A stretch of DNA of 64,000 nt from Melioribacteraceae bacterium (GTDB lineage: Bacteria > Bacteroidota > Ignavibacteria > Ignavibacteriales > Melioribacteraceae): positions 142,264 to 206,263 of the forward strand of contig JAIPBD010000005.1 in assembly GCA_021739765.1 (NCBI GenBank). Direction: 5' to 3'. The translations under genes and the position numbers were made by a program. The notes under the pieces are model-generated. The model was not told where the DNA came from, did no database searches, and saw nothing but the letters and a program-made list of their open reading frames with translations. Below, piece by piece: positions 1 through 10,482 of this stretch (positions within the stretch are counted from its first letter, which is position 1; every line of letters begins with the position of its first letter).

Positions 1-3000
1 ACTTTTAAAACTCAAGTGCAAAGGGACGAATCGATTGGTGTCGCTTATCGGGTTGAAGGTCCCTCGACTTCAACTGCTGCTGATGACCTGTTTTATGGTG
101 AATTTGACGCTGATGTTGAAAATGATCAAGATTCGACAATTGTTTTGAAATTGATTAAACCACCGAACCTTCAACCGCAGTTTGAGCAAGCCTGGCAGCT
201 TCAGCTTAAAAATATTTATCCGATTGGCGGACGTGACGTTCAGGAAGAAGGATTCACTTTAAACATCTTCTATGAACTAAGTGGTCAGGAACCCGTTGAC
301 GAACTAAACGGAGATAAATTGATTGAGGCGTTTGGACTCGATTTTACAGACGAAAGTAAAACTGGCGGTCCCGACGGCGCTTTTGATTTTATTCCCAGTC
401 GAACAATTATCCCGGAAACCGGTGAAATAATTTTCCCGTCACTTGAACCATTTGGCAGGAATTTCCCCGGTACATTGTCTGATTCGTTAAAGTATGATGC
501 TGTTTACGACACAACAGTTACATTTGCCAAACAGGATAAAACGAAAGACAAATTTGTTTTTCGCGGAGAATATTCCGCCTCAGTTTCCTCAGTTTATAAT
601 ATTGGATTTAATGTGGTCGAAAATTCAGTTCGGGTGACACTAAACGGTGCCGAATTAACACCGGGAGTCGATTATTCGGTTGATTACAATATAGGTCAAG
701 TTGTAATCAGGAAGGCCGAAGCGCTCGTCCCCGGAGCGAATCTTAGTATTTCTTATGAACAGAACGATCTTTTTCAGCTTGCTTCAAAAACATTGTTGGG
801 GCTTCGCGGAATTTATGAGTTCGACAAAAGAACCAGTTTGGGTTTCTCATTCTTAAATTTAAATCAACAAACACTTAGTGATAAAGTAAGAATTAATGAA
901 GAACCACTCAACAACTCAATCTTCGGATTAGATTTCAAAACCGGTTTCGATCTTCCTTTTCTTACCAAAGGATTGGATTATCTGTTCTCTACCAGTACCA
1001 TGTCAACATTTTCTCTACAAGGTGAATTTGCTTACGTTGATCCTGATCCGAACTCAAAGAAAAGTACGATAGGCAGCGATGGCGGAAAGAGTATTGCTTA
1101 TATCGATGATTTTGAAGGATCGAAAAAAATGATTCCTCTGGGTATTTCATACACCGGATGGAGGGATTTGAGTGTACCCGAAAATTTACCATATTCTCCC
1201 GGAATTACTAAAAATATCGCCATAAATCATAAGGCAAAAACTTTCTGGTTCAATATTTTGCCCTCGGATGTAACAGTTCAAGATATCTGGGGTGATAGAA
1301 AACAAGTTGCTCGAGAAAATGAACAAGTAACGGCACTCGATTTTGTTTATCGTCCAAATCAAAAGGGACTTTACAACTGGAATCCTTCATTGGATACATT
1401 ACGGCAAAATTGGGGAGGAATGATGAAAATTCTCTCAACAACAGCTAACAACCTTGTTGAAGAGAACATCGAGTTCATTGAATTCTGGATAAAAGTTGAA
1501 AAAGCCCCGAGTGACGCAAAAATCTATATTGATCTTGGTCAAATTTCTGAAGACGTAATTCCTAATAACAAACTTGATTCTGAAGATAAGAACCTAAACG
1601 ATTTGGTTGATGAGGGAGAAGATGTTGGTCTCGACGGATTAGGTTCAACCGCTGAGCCTAACTATAATTCCGCGACTAATCCTGATCCAAGTAGTGATAA
1701 TTTTGCATTGGGAGCAGGTCTGGCAGTTGAGAATTATGAAAAGATAAATGGAACCGAAGGAAATGCCGTTCTAACAGATATTGGTCGTTTACCGGATAGT
1801 GAGGATTTGAACAGGAACTTCACTTTAGATAAAGTGAACAGTTATTTCCGATATGAGATTCCGATAGATACCAACAGAAGTCGAAACCCATTTATTGCCG
1901 GCGGCGGCGACAATGAGGAGAACTGGTATTTATACCGGGTTCCGCTTCGAGAATTTACGGAAGAAATTGGCAGCCCGAGCTTTTCGATAATCGAATACAT
2001 AAGAGTCTGGACTTCAGGAATAAATGAAGAAATGCATCTTCGTTTTGCGGAGATGAATTTAGTCGGGAATCAATGGCAAAAATTGTTGGGTAAAAATGTT
2101 ACTGAAGATGACAGCGTGATGGTAGTTTCAACCATTAATGTTGAAGACAACCCTGAATATTTTTCGCCTCCGGGTGTTCAAAGGGAACGAGATAAAACCC
2201 AACCTGATCAAGAAGTATTTAAAAACGAACAATCATTATTGTTAACCATCAATGATATGGAAGATGGAGAAGCCCGCGAAACCGTTAAATATTTATTTAG
2301 ATCATTAGATTTATTTAACTACCGCGAAATGAAAGTATTCTTTCACGGCGAAGAAACATCTGATCCCAATTCAGTTTCTTACTACATGTCACCCGATGAT
2401 TACTCAACCGAAATTTATCTCCGTTTCGGGTCAGATACTTTAAACTATTATGAATACCGTATGCCTGTAAAATCGGGTTGGCACGATATCAGCATTGTCT
2501 TTTCAGATCTCACAGCAATTAAAGAACGCAGAAGTGAAGGACAGGACAGCATTTTTGTGGATGTCCCCGGAAGGGAAGGTCATACATTTGGTGTTCGGGG
2601 AAGACCCAGTTTAACAAAAGTATCGTTCTTCCTTATGGGAATTACAAATCCAAAAGGTATTGGAACCGCGGCAACCCCGGTTAGTGGAGACCTTTGGGTA
2701 AATGAACTTCGCGTGCTTGATGCCGACGATACGGACGGCTGGGCCTATAAAGCTTCAACTTCGCTGGCATTAGCTGATGTGATGAAGGTTAATTTAAATG
2801 TGAGCCAGACTAATCCATATTTCCATAAATTATCGGAACGTTTTGGTCAGAGGGTGGATAGCAAAAGTTGGGGTATGTCAGTTAATTTGGATGTGCTAAA
2901 ATTAGTTCCGGCTAATTTGGAAGGAAGCAATTTAAGTGTTAATTACTCGCGGAATGAATCAATCTCACAGCCGCTTTACCTGCCAAGTACTGATGTAAAA

Positions 3001-5400
3001 GTTGATCAAGCAGCACAGCAACTGGAAAAACGAATGATAGATGAAGGGGCGACGGAATTGGAAGCGAGCGCGGCTGCCGATAGATTGAAATTTGAGACTC
3101 AGACACTTAGAGTTTCAGATACTTTTACACTTTCAAACATCAGGTTTGAAGTGCCGTCGAATGCATGGTATGTTAAAAATACAATTAATTCATTAAGTTG
3201 GAATTTTAATTATAATATTTCAACGAGTCGGAATCCCAATACAGTGCGACAGGAAAACTGGACTTGGAAAGCCGGAATGAAGTACGACTTGCAATTCAGC
3301 AAGGAAAATTATTTTGAATTGGCGGATATTCCTTACCTCGGTGAAATATTCGTTTTGTTTCCGGACTATAAAAAATTACGAATATATTTTACTCCGCAAT
3401 CAATTTCAACTGATATCGCGGCGGATCGCAAATGGTCTTACAATTTAACCCGCGCGGTTGATTCGGAAGCGAAAATTCAGAGAGATTTTACCGCAAGCCG
3501 AAATGGTGCGTTTAATTGGAAGATTACTGAAGGTGGGTTTTTCAATCTTAGTGTGAACTATAACTTTAATGTCTCATCATCTCTAGCCCATCTTTTGGTT
3601 GATGATTTGGAATTAGAACGAAAAGACAGCGAAATTTGGGGAGATATATTTAAAGGTGAGCTTTTCGGCAGAGATTTCGACTATCGACAATCATTTAATC
3701 TAAAAACGTCTCCTCAGCTTCCAAAATGGTTTGATCTTGATCGATATTTTAGACTGACGGCGAGTTATTCCGTAAACTATAATTGGCGTTATAATTTTCA
3801 ACAAGAGAATCTTGGAAGAAGCGCAGGATACAGCAATAATATTTCAGCAGGGTTGAACATAAATTGGAAGAAAATATGGGAGCCTTTGTTCGCTGAAGAT
3901 GCTGCGGATACACAACCCGCGAATAAACAAATTCAACCAAACACTCAAACTTCGGGGCGGGGTAGAAACCGAGACAGAAAATTGGATGAGGACTTAGCAA
4001 AAGGAATAGAAGAAGTTCCTGAAATTATCGATGAAGATCAAACGGATGAGGACTCCGAAATCAACGAGGAATCGGACACATCTCCTTCTGATTCAACAAA
4101 TCTACCGCCAATTGAGGAAATTGAAGAGGAAGATTTAGGTCCTTCAACTTTTGATATCGCTTTTAGCGGGATGAAACAAATTTTTAAATATCTGCTTGTT
4201 GATTATGACAATTTCGCAATAAATTTTTCACAGAAAAATTCATTAAGCGGTTCCGGTATTAAAGGTGAAGGCACGGGTTTTAGAAACTTCTGGGGATTTA
4301 CACACGCCGATAATAATGGCCCATCGCGAGCATTTATGTTTGGATTATCAAATGATCTGGGACCGAGGGCTTTTAACGGTAATTTATCTGATAATTATAC
4401 TCAACAGAACAACATCACTTTTAAGACTCAACGTGATCTTTGGGAAGGCGCGAAAATCAATATTGACTGGAAAGTTGCATGGGGAATGAATAAAAAATCG
4501 ACGATACAAACGGACTCGTTAGGAAATATAACTATCACGAACCTTACATCAACGGGTACAATCGATCGATCATTTTTACATTTGCCGAATCAATTGATAT
4601 TTTCCTTCTTGGGGAACGGAATCAATAAGGTTGCCGAACTTTATGATCCGAATGCTCCTAATTCCACACAAAATTTATCGGATGCGTTTATTGAAGGAAT
4701 GGAGACTCTGCCGTTATTGAGTAAAATCCCATTTCTTGCAAATGTTGCAAAATATATTCCAAGGCCAAATTGGAGTATCTCGTGGTCAGGTCTCGAAAAA
4801 ATTAGTTTTATTGAAGGATTCGCGCAGAGAATTTCTTTAAGTCATGCTTATACTTCCAGTTTCTCGGAAGGTTGGAAAATAAACCCTGACGGAAATCAGC
4901 AGATACAAACACAAAAAATCAGTTACGGTTTTTCTCCTCTCGTAGGTATGAATTTAACTTTTAATGAATTGTGGGGCGGAAATTTAACAGGGTCAATTAA
5001 ATATTCTACTCGAACAAATTATAATCTTGGAGTTTCAACCAGAAATATTTCCGAATCATTATCTCAAGATATAAATGTAACCGCAAGTTTTTCCAAATCC
5101 GGATTTGAAATTCCACTTTTTGGATTATCGCTTAAAAATGATTTAGAAATATCTTTCGCATATACAATGGGGAAAAATTCAACCGTTATTTACGAAATGG
5201 ACGATTTCAAAGAAGAGGGAACGCCACAGGATGGAACAACACGAACAACCATCGAACCCCGAATTAAATACGTAATGAGTTCAAAAGTTACACTTTCACT
5301 CTTTTATAAACGTACATCGGTTATGCCGGAGGGTGCAGCGCGTATTCCTCCCACCACTACAAACGAAGCCGGTTTGGATGTACATATAGCCATCAGATAA
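1..5400 (+). CDS. sprA: T9SS outer-membrane translocon protein SprA (Sov), 5'-truncated by window edge
   Basis: This is the C-terminal part of SprA, the very large outer-membrane beta-barrel through which type IX secretion cargo passes. The frame is open from base 1 (codons ACT TTT AAA precede the first possible GTG at 16), so the true start lies outside the window. About 1,799 codons remain; family members usually exceed 2,300 residues. Seen directly: long beta-rich stretches with alternating aromatic and polar residues, an AYIDDFEGS segment typical of SprA near residue 360, and a low-complexity acidic stretch near residues 1320-1380 rich in Glu and Asp. The protein ends in a barrel-like strand pattern. 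It is followed after 2 bp by porX, a T9SS regulator, so the two are probably co-transcribed. Confidence 0.9.
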   Translation, partial: TFKTQVQRDESIGVAYRVEGPSTSTAADDLFYGEFDADVENDQDSTIVLKLIKPPNLQPQFEQAWQLQLKNIYPIGGRDVQEEGFTLNIFYELSGQEPVDELNGDKLIEAFGLDFTDESKTGGPDGAFDFIPSRTIIPETGEIIFPSLEPFGRNFPGTLSDSLKYDAVYDTTVTFAKQDKTKDKFVFRGEYSASVSSVYNIGFNVVENSVRVTLNGAELTPGVDYSVDYNIGQVVIRKAEALVPGANLSISYEQNDLFQLASKTLLGLRGIYEFDKRTSLGFSFLNLNQQTLSDKVRINEEPLNNSIFGLDFKTGFDLPFLTKGLDYLFSTSTMSTFSLQGEFAYVDPDPNSKKSTIGSDGGKSIAYIDDFEGSKKMIPLGISYTGWRDLSVPENLPYSPGITKNIAINHKAKTFWFNILPSDVTVQDIWGDRKQVARENEQVTALDFVYRPNQKGLYNWNPSLDTLRQNWGGMMKILSTTANNLVEENIEFIEFWIKVEKAPSDAKIYIDLGQISEDVIPNNKLDSEDKNLNDLVDEGEDVGLDGLGSTAEPNYNSATNPDPSSDNFALGAGLAVENYEKINGTEGNAVLTDIGRLPDSEDLNRNFTLDKVNSYFRYEIPIDTNRSRNPFIAGGGDNEENWYLYRVPLREFTEEIGSPSFSIIEYIRVWTSGINEEMHLRFAEMNLVGNQWQKLLGKNVTEDDSVMVVSTINVEDNPEYFSPPGVQRERDKTQPDQEVFKNEQSLLLTINDMEDGEARETVKYLFRSLDLFNYREMKVFFHGEETSDPNSVSYYMSPDDYSTEIYLRFGSDTLNYYEYRMPVKSGWHDISIVFSDLTAIKERRSEGQDSIFVDVPGREGHTFGVRGRPSLTKVSFFLMGITNPKGIGTAATPVSGDLWVNELRVLDADDTDGWAYKASTSLALADVMKVNLNVSQTNPYFHKLSERFGQRVDSKSWGMSVNLDVLKLVPANLEGSNLSVNYSRNESISQPLYLPSTDVKVDQAAQQLEKRMIDEGATELEASAAADRLKFETQTLRVSDTFTLSNIRFEVPSNAWYVKNTINSLSWNFNYNISTSRNPNTVRQENWTWKAGMKYDLQFSKENYFELADIPYLGEIFVLFPDYKKLRIYFTPQSISTDIAADRKWSYNLTRAVDSEAKIQRDFTASRNGAFNWKITEGGFFNLSVNYNFNVSSSLAHLLVDDLELERKDSEIWGDIFKGELFGRDFDYRQSFNLKTSPQLPKWFDLDRYFRLTASYSVNYNWRYNFQQENLGRSAGYSNNISAGLNINWKKIWEPLFAEDAADTQPANKQIQPNTQTSGRGRNRDRKLDEDLAKGIEEVPEIIDEDQTDEDSEINEESDTSPSDSTNLPPIEEIEEEDLGPSTFDIAFSGMKQIFKYLLVDYDNFAINFSQKNSLSGSGIKGEGTGFRNFWGFTHADNNGPSRAFMFGLSNDLGPRAFNGNLSDNYTQQNNITFKTQRDLWEGAKINIDWKVAWGMNKKSTIQTDSLGNITITNLTSTGTIDRSFLHLPNQLIFSFLGNGINKVAELYDPNAPNSTQNLSDAFIEGMETLPLLSKIPFLANVAKYIPRPNWSISWSGLEKISFIEGFAQRISLSHAYTSSFSEGWKINPDGNQQIQTQKISYGFSPLVGMNLTFNELWGGNLTGSIKYSTRTNYNLGVSTRNISESLSQDINVTASFSKSGFEIPLFGLSLKNDLEISFAYTMGKNSTVIYEMDDFKEEGTPQDGTTRTTIEPRIKYVMSSKVTLSLFYKRTSVMPEGAARIPPTTTNEAGLDVHIAIR

Positions 5401-5402
5401 TT

Positions 5403-6971
5403 ATGAATACCAGAAACAAAATACTTTGGGTAGATGATGAAATCGAACTGCTCAGATCACATATTATTTTCCTTAGTGAAAAAGGGTACAATGTAGATAC
5501 GGTCACAAATGGGGAAGATGCAATTGATAAAGTTAGAGAGCAAAACTTCGATTTGATTTTTCTCGATGAAATGATGAGCGGATTGGGCGGATTAGAAACT
5601 CTTGCGCAGATTAAGGATATTAATCCTTATATACCTGTTGTAATGGTAACTAAAAATGAAGAAGAAAGTTTGATGAACGATGCGATTGGAAGCAAAATTT
5701 CTGATTACTTGATAAAACCTGTTGTGCCCTCCCAGATTCTACTTGTCTGCAAAAAGATTTTAGAAAGAGAAAAAATCTCCAGTGAATACACAACCAAAGA
5801 TTATCTGCAGGATTTTAACAACACCACAAGACAATTGTTTGATGACCCGGATTATAAAGACTGGATTAATATTTACACTCGCCTTGTAAATTGGGAGATG
5901 GAGATTGAGGGGCATCCCGAAGTTAATTTGAAGCAAACTTTAACCGATCAGAAAAAGGAGTTGAATAAGGAATTTTCCCGTTATGTTGAAAGGAATTATG
6001 TTAAATGGATTAATAATGAAGACAAAGATAACCGTCCGATAATTACAACAGATGTAATGAATGATTACGTCTTCAAGTATGTAAAAAACGAAACCGGACC
6101 AATATTTTTCTTTGTTTTAGATTGTCTGCGGCTCGATCAGTGGATGCTGATGGAAAAACAACTTCTTAACATTTTTAATATTAACAAAGATTATTATTAC
6201 TCAATTCTACCGACAGCAACCCCGTATGCCAGAAATGCCTTGTTTAGTGGATTATTTCCTTTGGAAATCCAACAAAATCTTCCGCAATATTGGTCAGACC
6301 GCGGCGATGAAAAAAGTCAGAATAAATATGAACGGGAATTACTTGATGCGCTGATCAAACGAAAAAGGATTAATCTAAAGAACGACTTCAAATATTTAAA
6401 AATTATCGATCCGGAAGTTGGGAGGTCGTTCGAACAAAATGTTCTCTCATTTGCAAATACACATTTAATTACAGTTGTTGTCAATTTTCTCGATATGATT
6501 GCCCACGGCCGTTCCGATTCAGAGCTTCTAAAAGAAATTGCTCCCGATGAGGCTGCTTATCGGTCATTATCAAATAGCTGGTTTAAACATTCTTATCTTT
6601 TATCCACGTTCAAATCGATTGCCAAAATTCCCGGCGCGAAAATAATTATATCAACCGATCATGGATCAATTCGAACTCAAAGAGGATCAAAAGTTTTAGG
6701 CGACAAAGAAGCATCTAAAAATCTAAGGTTTAAATTCGGACGAAATCTCAAAGCAGAGGACAAACACTCAATTTTTATTAAAAAGCCTGAAGAGTATAAA
6801 TTGCCTCACGTGGGTGTTGCGGCAAATTATATAATCGCAAAAGAGGATTATTATTTTGTCTACCCGACCGAATATCATAAATATTTGAGTCATTACAAGG
6901 ATACGTTCCAGCATGGTGGAATATCTTTGGAAGAAATGATCCTTCCAATTGTTACTTTAACTCCAAAATGA
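5403..6971 (+). CDS. porX: PorX-type response regulator with PglZ/alkaline-phosphatase-fold effector domain
   Basis: PorX is the response regulator that controls T9SS genes and, in Bacteroidota, works with the sensor PorY. Residues 1-110 are a receiver domain with acidic pair D11/D12, phospho-acceptor D55, T83 and K105. A helical linker leads to a C-terminal PglZ domain of the alkaline phosphatase superfamily. Candidate metal and catalytic residues visible are D240 (VLDCLRLD), T271 (PTATP), the LDMIAHGR motif, D419-H420 (STDHG) and H504 (FQHGG). The length of 522 aa fits the family. It starts 2 bp after sprA and its stop overlaps the tsaE start (ATGA). No PorY-like kinase is in the window. 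Confidence 0.92.
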   Translation: MNTRNKILWVDDEIELLRSHIIFLSEKGYNVDTVTNGEDAIDKVREQNFDLIFLDEMMSGLGGLETLAQIKDINPYIPVVMVTKNEEESLMNDAIGSKISDYLIKPVVPSQILLVCKKILEREKISSEYTTKDYLQDFNNTTRQLFDDPDYKDWINIYTRLVNWEMEIEGHPEVNLKQTLTDQKKELNKEFSRYVERNYVKWINNEDKDNRPIITTDVMNDYVFKYVKNETGPIFFFVLDCLRLDQWMLMEKQLLNIFNINKDYYYSILPTATPYARNALFSGLFPLEIQQNLPQYWSDRGDEKSQNKYERELLDALIKRKRINLKNDFKYLKIIDPEVGRSFEQNVLSFANTHLITVVVNFLDMIAHGRSDSELLKEIAPDEAAYRSLSNSWFKHSYLLSTFKSIAKIPGAKIIISTDHGSIRTQRGSKVLGDKEASKNLRFKFGRNLKAEDKHSIFIKKPEEYKLPHVGVAANYIIAKEDYYFVYPTEYHKYLSHYKDTFQHGGISLEEMILPIVTLTPK

Positions 6972-7402
6972 AAAGGGATTTGATATATACTTGTAAGTCG
7001 GCGAATCCGGAGGAAACATCAGATTTTGCACGAAAAATGAAGTCAATATTTGTTCCCGGAGTTGTAGTTTCACTTATTGGTAATCTTGGTTCCGGAAAAA
7101 CTTTTTTTGTTAAAGAGTTCGCGAGTGCTTTTGGAATTAAAGATGTTGACAGCCCGACTTTTACAATTGTCAACGAATACGTATCAAATCAAAAAATAAT
7201 ACATATCGATTTTTATAGAATTAATAAAATTTCCGAACTATATGAAATCGGTATTTTTGATTATCTGAACAACCCCGAAACAATTGTTTTTGTTGAATGG
7301 GGAAATCTTTATCCTGATATACTACCGGAAAAAAGATTTGAACTCGAAATTGAGTCATCTGAAAACAACCATCGAAAAATTTGTGTATATGAACTTGGAT
7401 AA
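6968..7402 (+). CDS. tsaE: tRNA threonylcarbamoyladenosine biosynthesis ATPase TsaE
   Basis: TsaE is the small P-loop ATPase that cycles the TsaB-TsaD complex during t6A37 modification of tRNAs reading ANN codons. Seen: Walker A GNLGSGKT at residues 38-45, the DSPTFTIVNEY segment, HIDFYR and VFVEWG, all hallmarks of this family; length 144 aa is usual. Its ATG overlaps the porX stop by 4 bases. The next gene, tsaB, acts in the same pathway and overlaps the tsaE 3' end by 14 bases, which indicates translational coupling. Confidence 0.93.
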   Translation: MKRDLIYTCKSANPEETSDFARKMKSIFVPGVVVSLIGNLGSGKTFFVKEFASAFGIKDVDSPTFTIVNEYVSNQKIIHIDFYRINKISELYEIGIFDYLNNPETIVFVEWGNLYPDILPEKRFELEIESSENNHRKICVYELG

Positions 7403-8054
7403 AAAATATTTACCGATACTCGCGATTGAAACTTCAGGAGAAAATTGCAGTACTTCGCTTTTTTTTTCTATGAATGAAATTTTTAGCGTGGAGATTCTGA
7501 AGAAGCATGTTCACTCTCAAAAACTACTCAATTGTATCGATTCGTTACTAAATCTTGCCGAAATATCAATTAAAGAGATTGGTTCACTAGCAATTTCGAA
7601 TGGACCGGGCTCCTTTACCGGTTTAAGGATCGGTTTAACAACCGTGAAGGGTTTGGCACTGGGAGCGGAAAAATCGATTATTCCGGTTCCAACTTTAGGC
7701 GCAATGGCGCTTTCAGCTGTCGATTTTGTAAATGATGATGATACTTTTGCGATTGCATCTCAAGTCAACAGAGATGAATTATATTTCCAAAAATTTCTCA
7801 AGAAAAATCATACAATTTTGGAGGATGGAAATCTTGAAGTGATTTCTAAATCTGAATTAGGTGGGAAATTAAAACGATGTAATTATGTATTCTCCGACAT
7901 GAAAGAGCTTAATTCTTCTTATATACAAATTAAACCTAATGCTGAATATGTAGCGAAATGGTCTTATATTAATGGGAACAATGTAATTACTAATGAGTAT
8001 GATTATCTCGAACCAAACTATTATAAAAATTTTGTCGCAAAGGTGAAACAATGA
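7389..8054 (+). CDS. tsaB: tRNA threonylcarbamoyladenosine biosynthesis protein TsaB
   Basis: TsaB is the ASKHA-fold scaffold partner of TsaD in t6A synthesis. I chose the ATG at 7389, giving 221 aa, because the protein then begins just before the conserved ILAIETSGENCS strand. The frame is open further upstream to 7284, but that would overlap tsaE deeply and add unrelated residues. The SNGPGSFTGLRIGLTTVKGLA region is the diagnostic TsaB/TsaD signature. The C-terminal half is shorter and less conserved, as usual for TsaB. The stop overlaps the next start (ATGA at 8051). Confidence 0.92.
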   Translation: MNLDKKYLPILAIETSGENCSTSLFFSMNEIFSVEILKKHVHSQKLLNCIDSLLNLAEISIKEIGSLAISNGPGSFTGLRIGLTTVKGLALGAEKSIIPVPTLGAMALSAVDFVNDDDTFAIASQVNRDELYFQKFLKKNHTILEDGNLEVISKSELGGKLKRCNYVFSDMKELNSSYIQIKPNAEYVAKWSYINGNNVITNEYDYLEPNYYKNFVAKVKQ

Positions 8055-8779
8055 AAAAACTATTTTTACTTACTTTCTTTTTATTTGGAACACTAGTTTT
8101 TGCTCAAATGGCTGAACCAAAAATTACGGCTGAAAATCCTTCTTTCGATTTTGGAGATATAATTGAAGGAACTCAAGTAGAGCATATATTTATTGTTCAA
8201 AACACCGGAGAAAAACAACTTGAGATTGATAGGGTTAGAGCCTCATGCGGATGTACCGCGGCTGAACCGGAAAAAAAATTGTTAGCGCCCGGGGAAAAGA
8301 CAAAAATCAAAGTTTCGTTCAACTCAAGTGGAAGAAAAGGAACTCAGAGAAAATATGTTTATGTAAGTTCAAACGACCCAAAAACTCCGGAATTAAGACT
8401 GAATTTCACAACAAATGTTTTGCCTAAGGAGTTTGTAGTTGATGGCGAAGTAAAATTGCCTGAACTCAAACTTGTTCAATCAAAAGTTGATTTTGGCGAT
8501 GTGGTTGAGGGTGATATCGTTGATACAGAAATCGAGTTAATTAATAACGGCGAATTTGATTTGAAAATATCGGATGTAAAAACATCATGCGGTTGCACAG
8601 CAGCTTTATTATCAAGCGAAAAATTATCACCGGGTGAAAAAGGAACATTAAAAATTGAATTGGATACGAATGATCGAGTTGGTAAAATGACGAGAACGAT
8701 CACTTTATTCACTAATGATCCTAAAAACTCAAGAGCTGTAATAACTGTATTTGCCAATATATCAGAGAGAAAATCATAA
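8051..8779 (+). CDS. Exported protein with two DUF1573 (ASH-like) domains
   Basis: A predicted secreted protein of 242 aa. Residues 1-19 form a classic signal peptide ([19 protein letters not shown]). The mature part holds two tandem DUF1573 repeats of about 100 residues, each with a CGCTAA motif (near residues 74 and 182) followed by a LxPGEK turn. DUF1573 is an immunoglobulin-like ASH-related fold common in Bacteroidota surface or periplasmic proteins. Its function is unknown. It is translationally coupled to tsaB upstream and shares one base with the accD start downstream, so it sits inside an operon of housekeeping genes without obvious functional link. Confidence 0.85.
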   Translation: MKKLFLLTFFLFGTLVFAQMAEPKITAENPSFDFGDIIEGTQVEHIFIVQNTGEKQLEIDRVRASCGCTAAEPEKKLLAPGEKTKIKVSFNSSGRKGTQRKYVYVSSNDPKTPELRLNFTTNVLPKEFVVDGEVKLPELKLVQSKVDFGDVVEGDIVDTEIELINNGEFDLKISDVKTSCGCTAALLSSEKLSPGEKGTLKIELDTNDRVGKMTRTITLFTNDPKNSRAVITVFANISERKS

Positions 8780-9621
8780 TGGGATGGTTCAAAAGAGAGA
8801 AGCAAAATATTTCACCGGATTCGCAAAAGCTTGATATACCCGATGGACAGTGGGAAAAATGTGCAGGTTGTGATGAAATAATACACAAAAAACAGCTGGA
8901 GATTAATGCATGGGTTTGTTATAAATGCGATCATCATTTCAGAGTCGGTTCAGAAGAATATATCTCATTATTGTTTGATAAAAATTCATTTAAAGAATTA
9001 GATAAAAAAATGAAATCGGGCGATCCGCTTGAATTTAGTGATACCAAAAAATATAAAGACCGAATAAACTCTACAATTAAAAAGACCGGTTTATATGATG
9101 CCGTTAGAACCGGAACCGGTAAGATTAACGGTAAAAAAGCTGTTCTTGGCTGTATGGATTTTAAGTTCATCGGTGGAAGTATGGGGTCCGTTGTTGGAGA
9201 AAAGCTTGCCAGAGCTATCGATAAAGCTTACGATACAAAATCCCCGATGATTATTATTTCTCAGAGTGGTGGCGCCCGTATGATGGAAGGCGCTCTCTCA
9301 TTAATGCAGTTAGCGAAGACAAGTGCGAGACTTTCGAAACTCGCGGATGCAAAAATTCCATACATATCAATACTTACAGATCCGACTACGGGAGGAACCA
9401 CAGCCAGTTACGCAATGCTGGGCGATATAAATATCGCGGAACCGAAAGCACTGATTGGGTTTGCCGGTCCGCGCGTAATTAAACAAACCATTGGCAAAGA
9501 TTTGCCTAAAGGATTTCAACGTTCCGAGTTTTTGCAAGAACATGGCTTTGTTGATTTTATCTGTCATCGAAAAGAATTAAAGAACAGATTAGACCTTGTT
9601 TTAGGTTACCTTTCAAACTAA
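8779..9621 (+). CDS. accD: Acetyl-CoA carboxylase carboxyltransferase subunit beta
   Basis: AccD pairs with AccA to transfer CO2 from carboxybiotin to acetyl-CoA, the committed step of fatty acid synthesis. An N-terminal C4 zinc ribbon is visible at C28, C31, C47 and C50. The crotonase-like carboxyltransferase core follows with [17 protein letters not shown] and the [16 protein letters not shown] stretch. Length 280 aa is normal. The ATG shares its first base with the stop of the DUF1573 gene. AccA is not in the window; accB and accC lie at 25442-27280. Confidence 0.96.
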   Translation: MGWFKREKQNISPDSQKLDIPDGQWEKCAGCDEIIHKKQLEINAWVCYKCDHHFRVGSEEYISLLFDKNSFKELDKKMKSGDPLEFSDTKKYKDRINSTIKKTGLYDAVRTGTGKINGKKAVLGCMDFKFIGGSMGSVVGEKLARAIDKAYDTKSPMIIISQSGGARMMEGALSLMQLAKTSARLSKLADAKIPYISILTDPTTGGTTASYAMLGDINIAEPKALIGFAGPRVIKQTIGKDLPKGFQRSEFLQEHGFVDFICHRKELKNRLDLVLGYLSN

Positions 9622-9627
9622 GAACTG

Positions 9628-10479
9628 ATGAAGGTAATTACCGCGATATCCGAAATGACCGATTATTCCAATAATCAGATTATTTCCGGAAAAAAAATTG
9701 GTCTGGTTCCGACTATGGGCTTTCTTCACGAAGGCCACTTTTCCCTCGTTAGAAAATGTACCGCTCTTTCGGATTTAACCATTGTTTCAATTTTTTTGAA
9801 TCCTACACAATTTGCTCCTTCGGAAGATTTAACAAAATATCCGAGAGATTTTGAAAAGGACTATGAACAGCTTTCAAAATTAAATGTTGATGTGATTTTT
9901 TATCCGACCGCTGATGAAATTTACCCAAAGGATTTTAGCTCAAAAGTTGAAGTAAAAGGCATCACAAATATATTGGAAGGGAGTTCGCGCCCAACCCATT
10001 TTGAGGGTGTTACAACTGTTGTAAATATTCTTTTCAACATTGTCAAACCGTATATCGCAGTATTCGGACAAAAAGATGCACAGCAATCTGTCGTGATTAA
10101 AAAGATGGTTCGAGATTTAAAGATAGATACTAAAATCATCGTTGAACCGATTGTTAGGGAAAAAGATGGACTCGCTCTAAGTTCAAGAAATATTTATTTG
10201 ACCGAAAATGAACGAAGGGATGCGCTCGTTTTATCGAAATCCTTACTGCTCGCTCAAAGAATGATTAAAGAGGGCGTGACCGAATTCAAGTTTATAAGGG
10301 AAAAAATGAGTCTGATGTTTACTGAAATCGAATCCGCGAAACTCGATTACATCGAAGTTGTTTCAAGTTCAGATTTTAGCATTGTTGAAAACCTCACACC
10401 TGGCCAAGAATATTTTATTCTGGTCGCATGCAAAATTGGAAATACAAGACTGATCGATAATATTTTAGTAGAAATTTAA
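9628..10479 (+). CDS. panC: Pantothenate synthetase (pantoate--beta-alanine ligase)
   Basis: PanC condenses pantoate and beta-alanine with ATP to make pantothenate, the CoA precursor. Visible motifs: PTMGFLHEGH (the HIGH-type nucleotide site) near residue 30, FLNPTQF, FGQKDAQQ and the ALSSRNIYL loop that replaces KMSKS. Length 283 aa matches the family. It starts 6 bp after accD. It ends 3 bp before the convergent cysteine desulfurase gene. coaX, the next CoA-pathway kinase, is close by on the other strand. Confidence 0.96.
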   Translation: MKVITAISEMTDYSNNQIISGKKIGLVPTMGFLHEGHFSLVRKCTALSDLTIVSIFLNPTQFAPSEDLTKYPRDFEKDYEQLSKLNVDVIFYPTADEIYPKDFSSKVEVKGITNILEGSSRPTHFEGVTTVVNILFNIVKPYIAVFGQKDAQQSVVIKKMVRDLKIDTKIIVEPIVREKDGLALSSRNIYLTENERRDALVLSKSLLLAQRMIKEGVTEFKFIREKMSLMFTEIESAKLDYIEVVSSSDFSIVENLTPGQEYFILVACKIGNTRLIDNILVEI

Positions 10480-10482
10480 ATT

